Below are positions 54,902 through 63,187 of a DNA stretch of 64,000 nt, one piece after another (within the stretch, counting starts at the first letter, position 1; every line of letters starts with the position of its first letter). The translations under genes were made by a program, and so were the position numbers. Source of the stretch: Limnohabitans sp. Rim47 (lineage in GTDB: Bacteria; Pseudomonadota; Gammaproteobacteria; Burkholderiales; Burkholderiaceae_C); the NCBI RefSeq assembly GCF_001517545.1, contig NZ_FBYA01000003.1, positions 1,128 to 65,127 of the forward strand, in the 5' to 3' direction. Under the pieces are notes generated by a model. It saw only the letters and a list, made by a program, of their open reading frames with translations. It was not told the origin of the DNA and did no database searches.

Positions 54902-55255
54902 ATGGACAACAGCCACCATCCATTTCACTCACTTTTTGCGCAACTGGGCTTGCCCTGCGATGCGGTCAGCATGTTGCAAAACATCGCAGTGTCACAAAAC
55001 ATTAACGCAAACGACTTTTCTGTGTCATTGCACCTTTGGATCATGGCGTCATTGATTCAAAGGAGAGCTGGTCATGAAAGAGTTGCCAAATCCAACGTTC
55101 GCGTTGTCCCCGATCAGTTTGCCCAGGGGGTTACTTCATCCGGCGCAGTCCAACTCCGCTGTGGATTTCTTGCCTCGCCGTGCCCAAAACGCTATTCACG
55201 TCACTTGGGCGAAGCATCAAGACGAAGTCCGCGAAGCGCAAAGACTGAGGTTTGA
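54902..55255 (+). CDS. DUF2789-like small open frame with abnormal C-terminus
   Basis: The first 45 residues (from MDNSHHPFHSLFAQLGLP to a Trp at the position of the family FW) follow the DUF2789 pattern, with a GGGG-type RBS before the ATG. After that the family C-terminus is missing and the frame runs 180 bp into the next gene. It is either a decayed DUF2789 gene or a short peptide gene with an altered end. Confidence 0.35.
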   Translation: MDNSHHPFHSLFAQLGLPCDAVSMLQNIAVSQNINANDFSVSLHLWIMASLIQRRAGHERVAKSNVRVVPDQFAQGVTSSGAVQLRCGFLASPCPKRYSRHLGEASRRSPRSAKTEV

Positions 55256-55919
55256 TGTCTTTGGCACCGAAATGGGGGCACGCCTGTCGTGCAAGGTGCC
55301 CGGTCATGACATCGATTTATTTGACGACTATTGCGAACACCTGTTGGTGCGGCACAGCCAAACGGAGCGGGTGATCGGCACTTACCGTGTGCTCACGCCG
55401 GCCCAAGCCAAACGCGCAGGCAGTACATACAGCGACACCGAGTTTGATTTGACCCGCCTGCGCGGCATGCGCAACCGCATGGTTGAGCTGGGCCGCAGTT
55501 GTGTGCATGCCGAGCACCGTCAGGGCGGTGTGATCATGGCCTTGTGGGGGGCTTTGTTCGAGTTCATGGACCGCAACCGTCTGGACACCATGATCGGGTG
55601 CGCCAGCATCCCCATGTTGCACAACGGTGTGGTCACAGGCAATGTGGCCGCCAGCATCTGGCACCAGCTGCGACAAACCCACTTGGCCGATATCCAGCAC
55701 CATGTCCGGCCCCGCCTGCCTTTGCCGGTAGATGAGCTGGACCACAGTTTGTCGATCGAGCCGCCTGCGCTCATCAAGGGCTATTTGAGGCTGGGTGCCA
55801 AGGTTCTGGGGGCACCCGCCTGGGACCCGGATTTCAACACCGCCGACTTGCCCATGATGATGCGCACAGCGGATTTGCCTGCACGCTACCGCAAGCATTT
55901 TTCGGCGGGTTCGGCATGA
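55074..55919 (+). CDS. OlsB-like GNAT N-acyltransferase (ornithine lipid synthesis type)
   Basis: 281 residues of the hemolysin-like/OlsB acetyltransferase family. Visible are EAQRLRFDVFGTEMG at the N-terminal side of the fold, GTYRVLTP, ELGRSCVHAEHRQGGVIMALW and GCASIPM. OlsB transfers a 3-hydroxyacyl group from ACP to ornithine, giving lyso-ornithine lipid, a phosphorus-free membrane lipid after a second acylation by OlsA. GGAG lies before the ATG. The stop overlaps the next ATG. No olsA is adjacent; the PlsC-like protein at 32099 or another one would be needed. The amino-acid substrate is inferred from the family. Confidence 0.78.
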   Translation: MKELPNPTFALSPISLPRGLLHPAQSNSAVDFLPRRAQNAIHVTWAKHQDEVREAQRLRFDVFGTEMGARLSCKVPGHDIDLFDDYCEHLLVRHSQTERVIGTYRVLTPAQAKRAGSTYSDTEFDLTRLRGMRNRMVELGRSCVHAEHRQGGVIMALWGALFEFMDRNRLDTMIGCASIPMLHNGVVTGNVAASIWHQLRQTHLADIQHHVRPRLPLPVDELDHSLSIEPPALIKGYLRLGAKVLGAPAWDPDFNTADLPMMMRTADLPARYRKHFSAGSA

Positions 55920-56839
55920 TCTTTACGCCGGTCCCGCAGCAAAATACGGCACTTTTTAAAACCGCACATGCGGATATTGCGAGTGCTTTTCGTCTGGATT
56001 CGCCCATGACGAATGCGGGCGGTGGTGATGGTTTTGATGACGAAGAAACGCCAGCAGGCCGGCCGCGGTTGCGGGCGATTTTCATTTCAGACTTGCACAT
56101 TGGTACGCCAGGTTTTCAGGCCGAGGCTTTGCTCGATTTTTTGAAACACCACCCGAGCGACATGCTGTATCTGGTGGGCGATATTGTGGATGGTTGGCAG
56201 TTGCGCAGACGTTGGTTTTGGCCGCAAAGCCACAACGATGTGGTGCAAAAACTGTTGCGCCGAGCGCGCAAAGGTTGCCGCGTGATCTACGTGCCGGGCA
56301 ACCACGATGAATTTGCCCGGCATTTTGTGGGGCACGCGTTTGGCGGTGTCGAGGTGGTACACGACACCGCACACACCACGGCCACGGGACGCAAGCTCTG
56401 GGTGGTGCATGGCGACCATTTTGATGGTGTGATCCAGTGCGCCAAGTGGCTGGCGCATGTGGGGGACTGGTTGTACGAGTTGACCCTCAAGATCAACCGG
56501 CACCTGAACAGCTTCAGGGCCCGCATCGGGCTGGAGTACTGGTCTTTGTCGGCCTATCTCAAGCTCAAGGTCAAAAAGGCGGTCAACTTCATCAGCGACT
56601 TTGAAGTGGCCGTCGCGCACGAGGCAAAGCGCCGTGGTTTTGATGGCGTGGTGTGCGGGCACATTCACCACGCCGAAATCCGCGATGTGAACGGCATTTT
56701 GTATTGCAACGACGGCGATTGGGTGGAAAGCCGAACGGCCTTGGTCGAGCATGCGGACGGACGGCTGGAGATCATTCACTGGGGTGCCCAGGCGCTGGTC
56801 GTGAACCGTGCGCCAGAGACTGAGGCGGTGGTTGCATGA
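55916..56839 (+). CDS. LpxH-fold metallophosphoesterase, probable PlcP-type phospholipase C
   Basis: 307 residues of the calcineurin-like family related to UDP-2,3-diacylglucosamine hydrolase. The metal motifs occur in order: FISDLHIG, GDIVDGW, PGNHDEFA, VHGDHFD and CGHIHHAE. The first 50 residues are a non-conserved lead. The PlcP proteins of Sinorhizobium and marine heterotrophs, which strip head groups from phospholipids under phosphate stress, belong to this group and sit next to a GT4 glycosyltransferase exactly as here. LpxH proper remains the alternative. Both gene junctions overlap by 4 bp. Confidence 0.72.
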   Translation: MIFTPVPQQNTALFKTAHADIASAFRLDSPMTNAGGGDGFDDEETPAGRPRLRAIFISDLHIGTPGFQAEALLDFLKHHPSDMLYLVGDIVDGWQLRRRWFWPQSHNDVVQKLLRRARKGCRVIYVPGNHDEFARHFVGHAFGGVEVVHDTAHTTATGRKLWVVHGDHFDGVIQCAKWLAHVGDWLYELTLKINRHLNSFRARIGLEYWSLSAYLKLKVKKAVNFISDFEVAVAHEAKRRGFDGVVCGHIHHAEIRDVNGILYCNDGDWVESRTALVEHADGRLEIIHWGAQALVVNRAPETEAVVA

Positions 56840-57882
56840 AACTGGCACTGATCACCGATGCTTGGCATCCGCAAATCAATGGCGTGGTCACGACCTTGCA
56901 CGAATTGGTGCAAGCGCTGGGGCCTTTGGGGGTGGATGTTTCGGTGCTGCACCCTGGCTTGTTCAAAAGCCGCAGTTGTCCAGGTTATGCCGGCATCGAC
57001 TTGGCGGTGCGTCCCTACAAGGCCTTGGCTGCGATGCTCGATGACCTGCAACCCGACGCGGTCCACATTGCCACCGAAGGCCCTTTGGGTTGGGCCGCGC
57101 GCAAACATTGCCTGAAAAAGGGGTGGAAATTCACCACCGCGTTTCATACCAAGTTTCCTGAAATTCTCAAGGCCGCGCTGCGTGTGCCCTTGTTTTTGGG
57201 TTACGGCTTGTTTCGCCACTTTCACCGGCCGTCATCGGGTGTGATGGTGCCCACGCAAGGCGTTCTGAATATGTTGCAAAGCCGTGGCTTCAAGTCGCTC
57301 AAGCCCTGGACGCACGGTGTCGATCTGGGTTTGTTTGAGCACCGTGCTGTGCCTCTGGAAATCCCAAGTTTGCAAGGCCGGAATCGCCCTTATGCGCTGT
57401 TCGTTGGCCGTGTTTCGTACGAAAAAAACATCGATGCCTTTCTGGACTTGCCACTGCAGGGCACCCGCATCGTGTGTGGCGTGGGCCCGCTGGAGGCGCA
57501 ACTCAAGGCGCGATATCCGGATGTGGTTTGGATGGGCGTGCTGCCACGCCAGCAGTTGGCCGATGTGTATGCCGCTGCCGATGTGTTTGTGTTCCCTTCG
57601 CGCAACGAAACATTCGGTTTGGTCATGCTCGAAGCCATGGCCTGCGGCACACCTGTGGCGGCCTTTCCGGTGGACGGGCCCTTGCAGGTTTTAGGCGATG
57701 GCAATGGCAAGGCCACGGGTGGCGTGTTGTCTGAAGATCTGAGTGCCGCGTTTCAACAGTGTCTGCAAGTGCCGCGCAGCGAAGCGCGACAACGCGCCGA
57801 GGCTTTTGGCTGGCCGAGGACGGTAGAGATGTTCAAGTCGAATCTGGTTTCTGTTGGCAGTGACGCCAACCCTTATCCCTGA
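56836..57882 (+). CDS. GT4 glycosyltransferase, probable diacylglycerol glycosyltransferase (Agt-like)
   Basis: 348 residues, GT-B fold. N-terminal TDAWHPQINGVVTTL, then GRVSYEKNIDAFL and the donor-binding EX7E motif in RNETFGLVMLEAMACGTPV. In plcP-agt pairs this enzyme sugars the diacylglycerol left by PlcP to make glycolipids. The coupling with the metallophosphoesterase supports that reading; mannosyl- or glucosyl transfer to another lipid is possible. It ends about 70 bp before the ppk start, and the ppk promoter lies in that gap. Confidence 0.75.
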   Translation: MKLALITDAWHPQINGVVTTLHELVQALGPLGVDVSVLHPGLFKSRSCPGYAGIDLAVRPYKALAAMLDDLQPDAVHIATEGPLGWAARKHCLKKGWKFTTAFHTKFPEILKAALRVPLFLGYGLFRHFHRPSSGVMVPTQGVLNMLQSRGFKSLKPWTHGVDLGLFEHRAVPLEIPSLQGRNRPYALFVGRVSYEKNIDAFLDLPLQGTRIVCGVGPLEAQLKARYPDVVWMGVLPRQQLADVYAAADVFVFPSRNETFGLVMLEAMACGTPVAAFPVDGPLQVLGDGNGKATGGVLSEDLSAAFQQCLQVPRSEARQRAEAFGWPRTVEMFKSNLVSVGSDANPYP

Positions 57883-57891
57883 TTCACTGAC

Positions 57892-57925
57892 TTGTCATCA
57901 AATTGACACGGCAAATTCCTAGAAT
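57892..57925 (+). promoter_or_regulatory. Pho-box-like element and -10 box of ppk
   Basis: TTGTCATCAAATTGACAC at 57892-57909 is two 7-mers (TTGTCAT and TTGACAC) with a 4-bp spacer, close to the PhoB consensus of CTGTCAT-like units on an 11-bp pitch. TAGAAT at 57920-57925 lies exactly 10 bp downstream, the spacing typical of PhoB-activated promoters, where the box replaces the -35. The same arrangement precedes ppx. Confidence 0.7.
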
Positions 57926-57952
57926 AAATTTTTGATTCCTTCAAGCAACGCC

Positions 57953-60037
57953 ATGGCCCATTCAAAAGTCGAGACTTCAGCAGCAGACGATCGGCAAGCC
58001 CTGTTGGACCGAGATCTGAGCATTTTGGCCTTCAACGAGCGTGTGCTCGATTGGGCGCATCGCCCAGAAGTGCCGGTGTTGGAGCGCCTGCGCTACCTGT
58101 GCATCGTGTCGTCGAATCTAGATGAGTTTTTTGAGGTGCGCGCCGAGCCGCATGTGATGGGCAGTTTGCAGGGTTTGAAAACGGGGCCCTACACACAAAA
58201 AAGTCTGGCCGTCATTGCCGAAAGAACCGGTGCCATGGTGGCGCGCCAATACGCGCTGTACAACGAGGATTTGTTGCCCACCTTGCAGCGCAAGGGCTAT
58301 CGCATCTTGTCGCATGGTGAGCGCAATGCCGCCCAGCGCCAGTGGGTGCGCAGCTACTTTCAGCGCGAAGTCCAGCCTTTGCTGGTGCCTGTGAGCTTGG
58401 ACCCTGCGCACCCCTTTCCCCAAGTGGCCAACAAGTCGTTGAATTTCATTGTTCAGTTGTCCGGCAAAGACGCGTTTGGTCGGTCCAATGAAATTGCGAT
58501 TGTCAAAGTCCCACGCGTGCTGCCGCGCTTGATTTCTTTGCCGGCCAGGGTGTGTGATGGCACCACCGCTTATGTCATGTTGTCCAGCGTGATCCGGGCG
58601 CACTTGGCCGAATTGTTTCCGGGTCGCGAGGTCGGGCAGTTCTCGCAGTTTCGGGTCACCCGCAACTCCGAATTGGCGGTGGACGAAGACGAAATCGCCA
58701 ATTTGCGCATGGCCTTGCGCCAAGGTCTGCAGCACCGGCACTACGGTCAGGCGGTGCGTTTGGAGGTTTCTGCCAACTGCGCACCGCGGTTGGCGGAATT
58801 TTTGCGCAAAGAATTCCAGTTGCCAGAGGAGGCCGTTTTCCGGGTCAATGGACCGGTGAATTTGGTCCGCTTGATGCAGTTGATTGATCTGGTCAATGCG
58901 CCGGAATTGCTCTTTCCGCCTTACGCCGCCAGTTTTCCTGCGCAGGTGCCGCAACACGGTTCGGTATTTGCACGTCTCAAAGCGGGCGATGTGATGATTC
59001 ACCAGCCGTTTGAGAGTTTCGACGGCGTGCTCGCGTTTTTGCGCGAAGCCGTCATGGACCCGAATGTGCTGGCGATCAAGCAGACGATTTACCGGGCGGG
59101 TAGCGACCCGACCATGATGGATTTGCTGCGCGAGGCCGTTCGCCGTGGCAAGGAAGTCACGGCCGTGGTGGAGTTGAAAGCGCGTTTTGACGAAGAGGCC
59201 AACATCAACTGGGCCGAACAGCTTGAATCGATTGGTGTGCAGGTGGTGTACGGCATTGTCGGGCTCAAGACGCACGCCAAAATGCTGTTGGTCACACGTC
59301 GTGAAGGGCGATTTTTGCGGCGATATGGGCACTTGTCGACAGGCAATTACAACCGCCGCACGGCCGCGCTCTATACAGACATCAGCTACCTGACGGCCGA
59401 TGCCGAGATCACGTCGGACATGGATCAGCTGTTTGGCCACTTGGCCAGCCAGAGCCGGTTGCCGAAAATGAAGCGTCTTTTGGTGGCCCCTTTTCAGCTG
59501 CATGCCGACATGCAGGCGCGCATTGCCGCCGTGGGTGAAGCGGCTGCGCGGGGCGCTAAAGGGCGCATTGTCATCAAAATGAATGCGCTGACCGACATGC
59601 CCTTGATCGAGGCTTTGCTAGAGGCGGGCCAAAAAGGGGCCCACATTGATTTGATCGTTCGGGGCGCTTGCATGCTGCCTGCCCGCGTTGCAGGTTTGAG
59701 TGAAAACATCCGGGTGCGCTCGGTCATCGGCCGTTTTTTAGAGCATTCCCGTGTGTTTTATTTTTGCGCCGACCAGGACGAGTCGCTGTATTTGTCGAGC
59801 GCCGACTGGATGAGCCGCAACATGACGCGCAGGATCGAATTGGCCTGGCCCGTGACAGACCCGTTTTTGCGTCAACGCATCATCGACGAATGCCTGATGG
59901 CCTATCTGCACGACGGTCTTGATGCCTGGGACTTGGCACCCGACGGTCACTACCACCGGGTGGGATTGACCGCGCCGGGCCATGGTGCTCAAAACGCCTT
60001 GATGCAGCGCTACAGCGCCGCGGCCCGCGAGGAGTGA
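57953..60037 (+). CDS. ppk: Polyphosphate kinase 1
   Basis: Builds inorganic polyphosphate from ATP. 694 residues from the ATG at 57953; a TTG at 57932 would fall at the predicted transcription start. The autophosphorylated His is in LKTHAKMLLVTRR, a second conserved His in EHSRVFYF, and YGHLSTGNYN and IKQTIYRAGSD mark the ATP site. A sixA-like gene follows 5 bp later and ppx lies on the opposite strand 2.6 kb away. Pho-type control is suggested by the promoter element. Confidence 0.95.
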   Translation: MAHSKVETSAADDRQALLDRDLSILAFNERVLDWAHRPEVPVLERLRYLCIVSSNLDEFFEVRAEPHVMGSLQGLKTGPYTQKSLAVIAERTGAMVARQYALYNEDLLPTLQRKGYRILSHGERNAAQRQWVRSYFQREVQPLLVPVSLDPAHPFPQVANKSLNFIVQLSGKDAFGRSNEIAIVKVPRVLPRLISLPARVCDGTTAYVMLSSVIRAHLAELFPGREVGQFSQFRVTRNSELAVDEDEIANLRMALRQGLQHRHYGQAVRLEVSANCAPRLAEFLRKEFQLPEEAVFRVNGPVNLVRLMQLIDLVNAPELLFPPYAASFPAQVPQHGSVFARLKAGDVMIHQPFESFDGVLAFLREAVMDPNVLAIKQTIYRAGSDPTMMDLLREAVRRGKEVTAVVELKARFDEEANINWAEQLESIGVQVVYGIVGLKTHAKMLLVTRREGRFLRRYGHLSTGNYNRRTAALYTDISYLTADAEITSDMDQLFGHLASQSRLPKMKRLLVAPFQLHADMQARIAAVGEAAARGAKGRIVIKMNALTDMPLIEALLEAGQKGAHIDLIVRGACMLPARVAGLSENIRVRSVIGRFLEHSRVFYFCADQDESLYLSSADWMSRNMTRRIELAWPVTDPFLRQRIIDECLMAYLHDGLDAWDLAPDGHYHRVGLTAPGHGAQNALMQRYSAAAREE

Positions 60038-60042
60038 GTGCG

Positions 60043-60504
60043 ATGGATTTGATTGTTTGGCGTCATGCCGAAGCCCATGATGCAGAGCCCGGTGACGACG
60101 ACATGCAAAGGGCCTTGACACCCCGTGGGCGCAAACAAGCCGAACGCATGGCGGCTTGGCTTGAAAGCCAATTGCCGCAAGGCACGCGCATCCTGAGCAG
60201 CCCCGCCGTCAGGGCCGAGCAAACAGTGCGTGCCTTGGCGCGTAAATACAAAGTGCGCGATGCCTTGTCACCCGGTGCGTCGGTGCAGGATGTGCTCGAA
60301 ACCTCAGGTTGGCCCGATGCCAAGTACCCGGTGCTGCTCGTGGGGCATCAGCCCGCATTGGGCGGCGTGATTGCTCAGTTGCTGCGCATGCCGGATGACG
60401 CTTGCACCATCCGCAAAGGGGCTGTTTGGTGGTTGCGTCGACGCAGCCGAGAAGGCCTAGACCAAACAGTGCTTTTGGCCGTGACCTCTCCGGAAAAACT
60501 CTAG
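60043..60504 (+). CDS. sixA: Phosphohistidine phosphatase SixA
   Basis: A histidine-phosphatase superfamily protein of 153 residues. The catalytic RH lies in IVWRHAEAHD near the N-terminus, and the second His in LLVGHQPALGG. GAGGAG precedes the ATG at 60043 by 9 nt; a GTG at 60034 is possible. Adjacent to ppk, as often seen; known SixA removes phosphate from His residues of phosphotransfer proteins. Confidence 0.88.
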   Translation: MDLIVWRHAEAHDAEPGDDDMQRALTPRGRKQAERMAAWLESQLPQGTRILSSPAVRAEQTVRALARKYKVRDALSPGASVQDVLETSGWPDAKYPVLLVGHQPALGGVIAQLLRMPDDACTIRKGAVWWLRRRSREGLDQTVLLAVTSPEKL

Positions 60505-60510
60505 CCTGCG

Positions 60511-61110
60511 TCAGTCTTTGGCGGGGCGACCGGTCTTGATGGTCGGAACGCTGGCCAGGGCCTTTTTGAAGGCGACGTCGGTCATGCCGCTGAGTGCGCT
60601 CAAGCCCGCACGAATCAACTCGCTTTTCTTGACACCAACGCCCAGCGTCAAAGCACGCTTTTTCATCTCGCCGATTTGCAGCAGCTCGGTTTTGGGGATG
60701 GTGAAGCTGTCACGCACCACTTTGACTTTTTTGTCTTTCAAGGGCTTGGCGGGGCTTGTTGCTGGTTTGTTCACCGTGGGCTTGGTGTTTGGCTTGGGCG
60801 GCACTGTTTTGGCCGATTTTGCAGGCGATTTTGTGGGCGCTGTTGCTGCCGATTGGGCGACAGGCTTGGCCTTTTTGACGGCCTTTGGCTTGACGGCAGG
60901 TTTCACATTGGACTTGACCTTGGGCTTGACTGCTGGCTTCACGGACGCGGACTGCATGCGCCCGGTTTTGGGGGCTGCCTTGGTGGGCGCAGCGCTCGCC
61001 GGGACGGCGGTTTTCTTGCTTGCTGGCGCCGTGGCTTTGCTGGTCACGGGGGTGTTGGCGGCGTTGGCCGAAGTTGTGGCCTGGGCGGATGTGGCGGAAG
61101 GTGTGTTCAT
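60511..61110 (-). CDS. Lys/Ala/Pro-rich protein with C-terminal ribbon-helix-helix-like domain
   Basis: 199 residues. Residues 1-125 are low-complexity Ala/Lys/Pro/Thr with repeated KPAVKPKVKS-like blocks, as in histone H1-like and AlgP proteins. The C-terminus (RDSFTIPKTELLQIGEM then KKSELIRAGLSALSGM) fits a short beta strand plus two helices, i.e. a ribbon-helix-helix DNA-binding fold. It may be a nucleoid or polyphosphate-associated DNA-binding protein; function unknown. ATG at 61110 chosen over an in-frame TTG at 61116. A dyad lies in its promoter. Confidence 0.7.
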   Translation of the reverse strand: MNTPSATSAQATTSANAANTPVTSKATAPASKKTAVPASAAPTKAAPKTGRMQSASVKPAVKPKVKSNVKPAVKPKAVKKAKPVAQSAATAPTKSPAKSAKTVPPKPNTKPTVNKPATSPAKPLKDKKVKVVRDSFTIPKTELLQIGEMKKRALTLGVGVKKSELIRAGLSALSGMTDVAFKKALASVPTIKTGRPAKD

Positions 61111-61131
61111 GGTCAATGAGGTTTTGAAATT

Positions 61132-61156
61132 AACGGTGTATACAGTTTATACCGTT
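61132..61156. promoter_or_regulatory. 25-bp dyad upstream of the Lys-rich RHH gene
   Basis: The arms AACGGT and ACCGTT end an imperfect palindrome in which 10 of 12 base pairs match, with TATA-like inner parts. On the minus strand it overlaps a TATAAA-type -10, 22 bp before the start codon. It is a natural operator candidate for autoregulation by the RHH protein. Confidence 0.5.
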
Positions 61157-61181
61157 GATTAAAAAATCACAAGCCAGCCGT

Positions 61182-62684
61182 TCAATCTGTATGAACCTGA
61201 AACGCCCAGTCTGTTTTTTGCCAAGCGGTTTTTTCTTCGCGCAAAAGGTGGGCTGATTGAGGCCACAGTTCGGCCCAGCTTTGGCTGATGCGCAGACGGG
61301 CGCTGCGGCGCAGGGGGTCGCAGTCGAGGGTCAGACCCGACAAGTCCGGGTCCCTTCGTGCATGGCACAAGATGACCGCCAGTCGCAGGGCCATGAGCTG
61401 TTGCACAAAGCTGGCGTCCACCATATTGACTTCGAGTTTGCGCAATTTTCCCCGGTGGCCCAGCACCAATTGGCTCAGTCGGTGCAGCTCGTCCAGGGTG
61501 AAGCCGGGCAGGTCGGTGTTGTCCAGAATGTAAGCACCATGCTTGTGGTAGTCGCTGTGCGAGATGCGCAGCCCGGTTTCGTGCAGCTGGCAAGCCCAGT
61601 GCAGTTTTTGCAAATAGCGCTGACGCTCGCCGGCGGGTGTGTCCGCTGTGTCTGGAATCAGGGCGGCCAGCACATGTTGGGCGGTTCGGGACACCCGTTC
61701 TGCTTGCAGTTTGTCGGTGCCAAAGCGCTGTGCCAGCCAATCGACCATCGAAGAGCGCACGTCTTGTGTGCTTTCTCGGTCGATCAGGTCGTACAGCGCA
61801 CCATGCCTGAGCGCGCCTTGGGCGGCTTGCATTTCATCGATTTGCAGCAAGTCAAATACCGCTTGCAAGACGGCCAGCCCACCGCCAATGACGGGCTTGC
61901 GGTCTTCTTTGACGCCTTCGAGCCGAAGGTTGTCTGGCTTGTGGGCTTTGATCAAACGGTCTTTTAGCCAGGCCAGACCTTCGCGGGTGATTTTGCCCTC
62001 AGGCCAGCCTGAAGCGGTCAAAACATCAGACACCGCCCCCACCGTGCCCGACGAGCCGTAGCACTTGTCCCAGTGGCTGCGGTTGAAAAAGGTGAAGGCT
62101 TCGTCCAGCACCGCTTTGGCTGCGATTTCGGCAGCCTTGAAGGCCGATGCGGTCCACACACTCTCTGGAAAAAACTTCATCGACCACGCCACACTGCCTA
62201 CGCGGTAAGACTCCAGGGTGTTGGCGCTTTCGTTTTGGCCCAAAATCATTTCGGTGGATCGACCCCCAATGTCCACCACCAAGCGCCGTTCAGGCGACTG
62301 TGGCAGCAAATGTGAGACGCCCAGATAGATCAGACGTGCTTCTTCTTTGCCTGCAATCACCTCAATTGGAAAGCCCAGTATGCGTTTGGCCTTGGCCAAA
62401 AATACATCGCGGTTACGCGCTTCGCGCAGGGTTTGGGTGGCCACTGCACGCACCTGGCTGGGCCTGAAACCCGCAATGCGTTCGCCGAAACGGGCCAGGC
62501 AGTCCCAGCCCCTTTCCATGGCTTCATCGGTCAGGTTGCGATCGGCATCCAGACCGTTGCCTTGCCGAACGGTCTCTTTGATGTACTCCACGCGCCGCAA
62601 CTGACCCGCATCCATTTGGCCGATTTCGAGCCGAAAACTGTTGGAGCCCAGATCAATGGCAGCAAAGAGAGACTTGGTTTGCAT
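61182..62684 (-). CDS. ppx: Exopolyphosphatase (Ppx/GppA family)
   Basis: Hydrolyses polyphosphate from its end, opposing ppk. 500 residues. The ASKHA-fold motifs are AAIDLGSNSFRLEIG (P-loop 1), EEARLIYLG with the catalytic Glu, and VDIGGRSTEMI; a C-terminal HD-like domain carries HETGLRISHSDYHKHG. The ATG at 62684 gives the family N-terminus; the open frame continues upstream without RBS. The promoter carries a Pho-box-like element. Confidence 0.93.
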   Translation of the reverse strand: MQTKSLFAAIDLGSNSFRLEIGQMDAGQLRRVEYIKETVRQGNGLDADRNLTDEAMERGWDCLARFGERIAGFRPSQVRAVATQTLREARNRDVFLAKAKRILGFPIEVIAGKEEARLIYLGVSHLLPQSPERRLVVDIGGRSTEMILGQNESANTLESYRVGSVAWSMKFFPESVWTASAFKAAEIAAKAVLDEAFTFFNRSHWDKCYGSSGTVGAVSDVLTASGWPEGKITREGLAWLKDRLIKAHKPDNLRLEGVKEDRKPVIGGGLAVLQAVFDLLQIDEMQAAQGALRHGALYDLIDRESTQDVRSSMVDWLAQRFGTDKLQAERVSRTAQHVLAALIPDTADTPAGERQRYLQKLHWACQLHETGLRISHSDYHKHGAYILDNTDLPGFTLDELHRLSQLVLGHRGKLRKLEVNMVDASFVQQLMALRLAVILCHARRDPDLSGLTLDCDPLRRSARLRISQSWAELWPQSAHLLREEKTAWQKTDWAFQVHTD

Positions 62685-62714
62685 GGAAAGCGACGTGGGC
62701 AAAAGAAGCTTCAG

Positions 62715-62748
62715 ATTATGTGACGAACGTGTGTCGACTTGATGACAA
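62715..62748 (-). promoter_or_regulatory. Pho-box-like element and -10 box of ppx
   Basis: On the minus strand TTGTCATCAAGTCGACAC (62748 to 62731) matches the ppk element at 16 of 18 bases. CATAAT (62720 to 62715) follows after exactly 10 bp and lies 30 bp before the ppx start codon. Confidence 0.7.
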
Positions 62749-62827
62749 GGCGGCCGGAGCCGAAGCCGAATCCCAAGTCGATAAGGGCCGCAGGCACCAA
62801 GGAGGTTTGCTGCGCTTCGTCCAATTT

Positions 62828-63187
62828 TTAGCCCTTGCGCTGTCCACAAGCCGCCAGCGGCATCTCGGCACAGGGCACACCTTGGCAGCAGTGGTCGGTC
62901 AAAAAACCGACCAAGCTTTGCATGGCAGGCATGTTGGCGCAATAACGCAAAAATCGCCCTTCGCGTTGCACGCTGGCCAAGCCAGCGTGGTGCAGTTCTT
63001 TGAGGTGAAAGGACAAGGTGTTGGCCGGTATGTCCAGCGTTTGCGACAACTGGCCTGGCTGCATGCCTTCAAGGCCCGCCCCCACGATGGCCCGGAACAC
63101 GCGCAGGCGCGATGTTTGTGCCAAAGCCGCCAGCGCCTTGACGGCCAGTTCTTCGTCCATGGTGCTCCATGCCGGGTTGGCGTTCAT
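62828..63187 (-). CDS. arsR: ArsR-family transcriptional regulator
   Basis: 119 residues. The winged helix includes LAQTSRLRVFRAIV, GQLSQTLDIPANTLSFHLKELHHAGL and REGRFLRYCA. A Cys pair near the C-terminus (HCCQGVPC) could bind As(III). The start overlaps the stop of the upstream transporter gene (ATGA), so it is the last gene of that operon and probably represses it. Confidence 0.88.
   Translation of the reverse strand: MNANPAWSTMDEELAVKALAALAQTSRLRVFRAIVGAGLEGMQPGQLSQTLDIPANTLSFHLKELHHAGLASVQREGRFLRYCANMPAMQSLVGFLTDHCCQGVPCAEMPLAACGQRKG

Noticed and set aside
55022..55044. Pho box before the OlsB-like gene
   Set aside because: Only one 7-mer (GTGTCAT) is present with a poor GATCAT -10 ten bases later; the partner half-site matches at about three of seven positions.
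55916..56839. Firm assignment as LpxH of lipid A synthesis
   Set aside because: Motifs fit both LpxH and PlcP; the GT4 and OlsB-like neighbours favour lipid remodelling, so no symbol was given.
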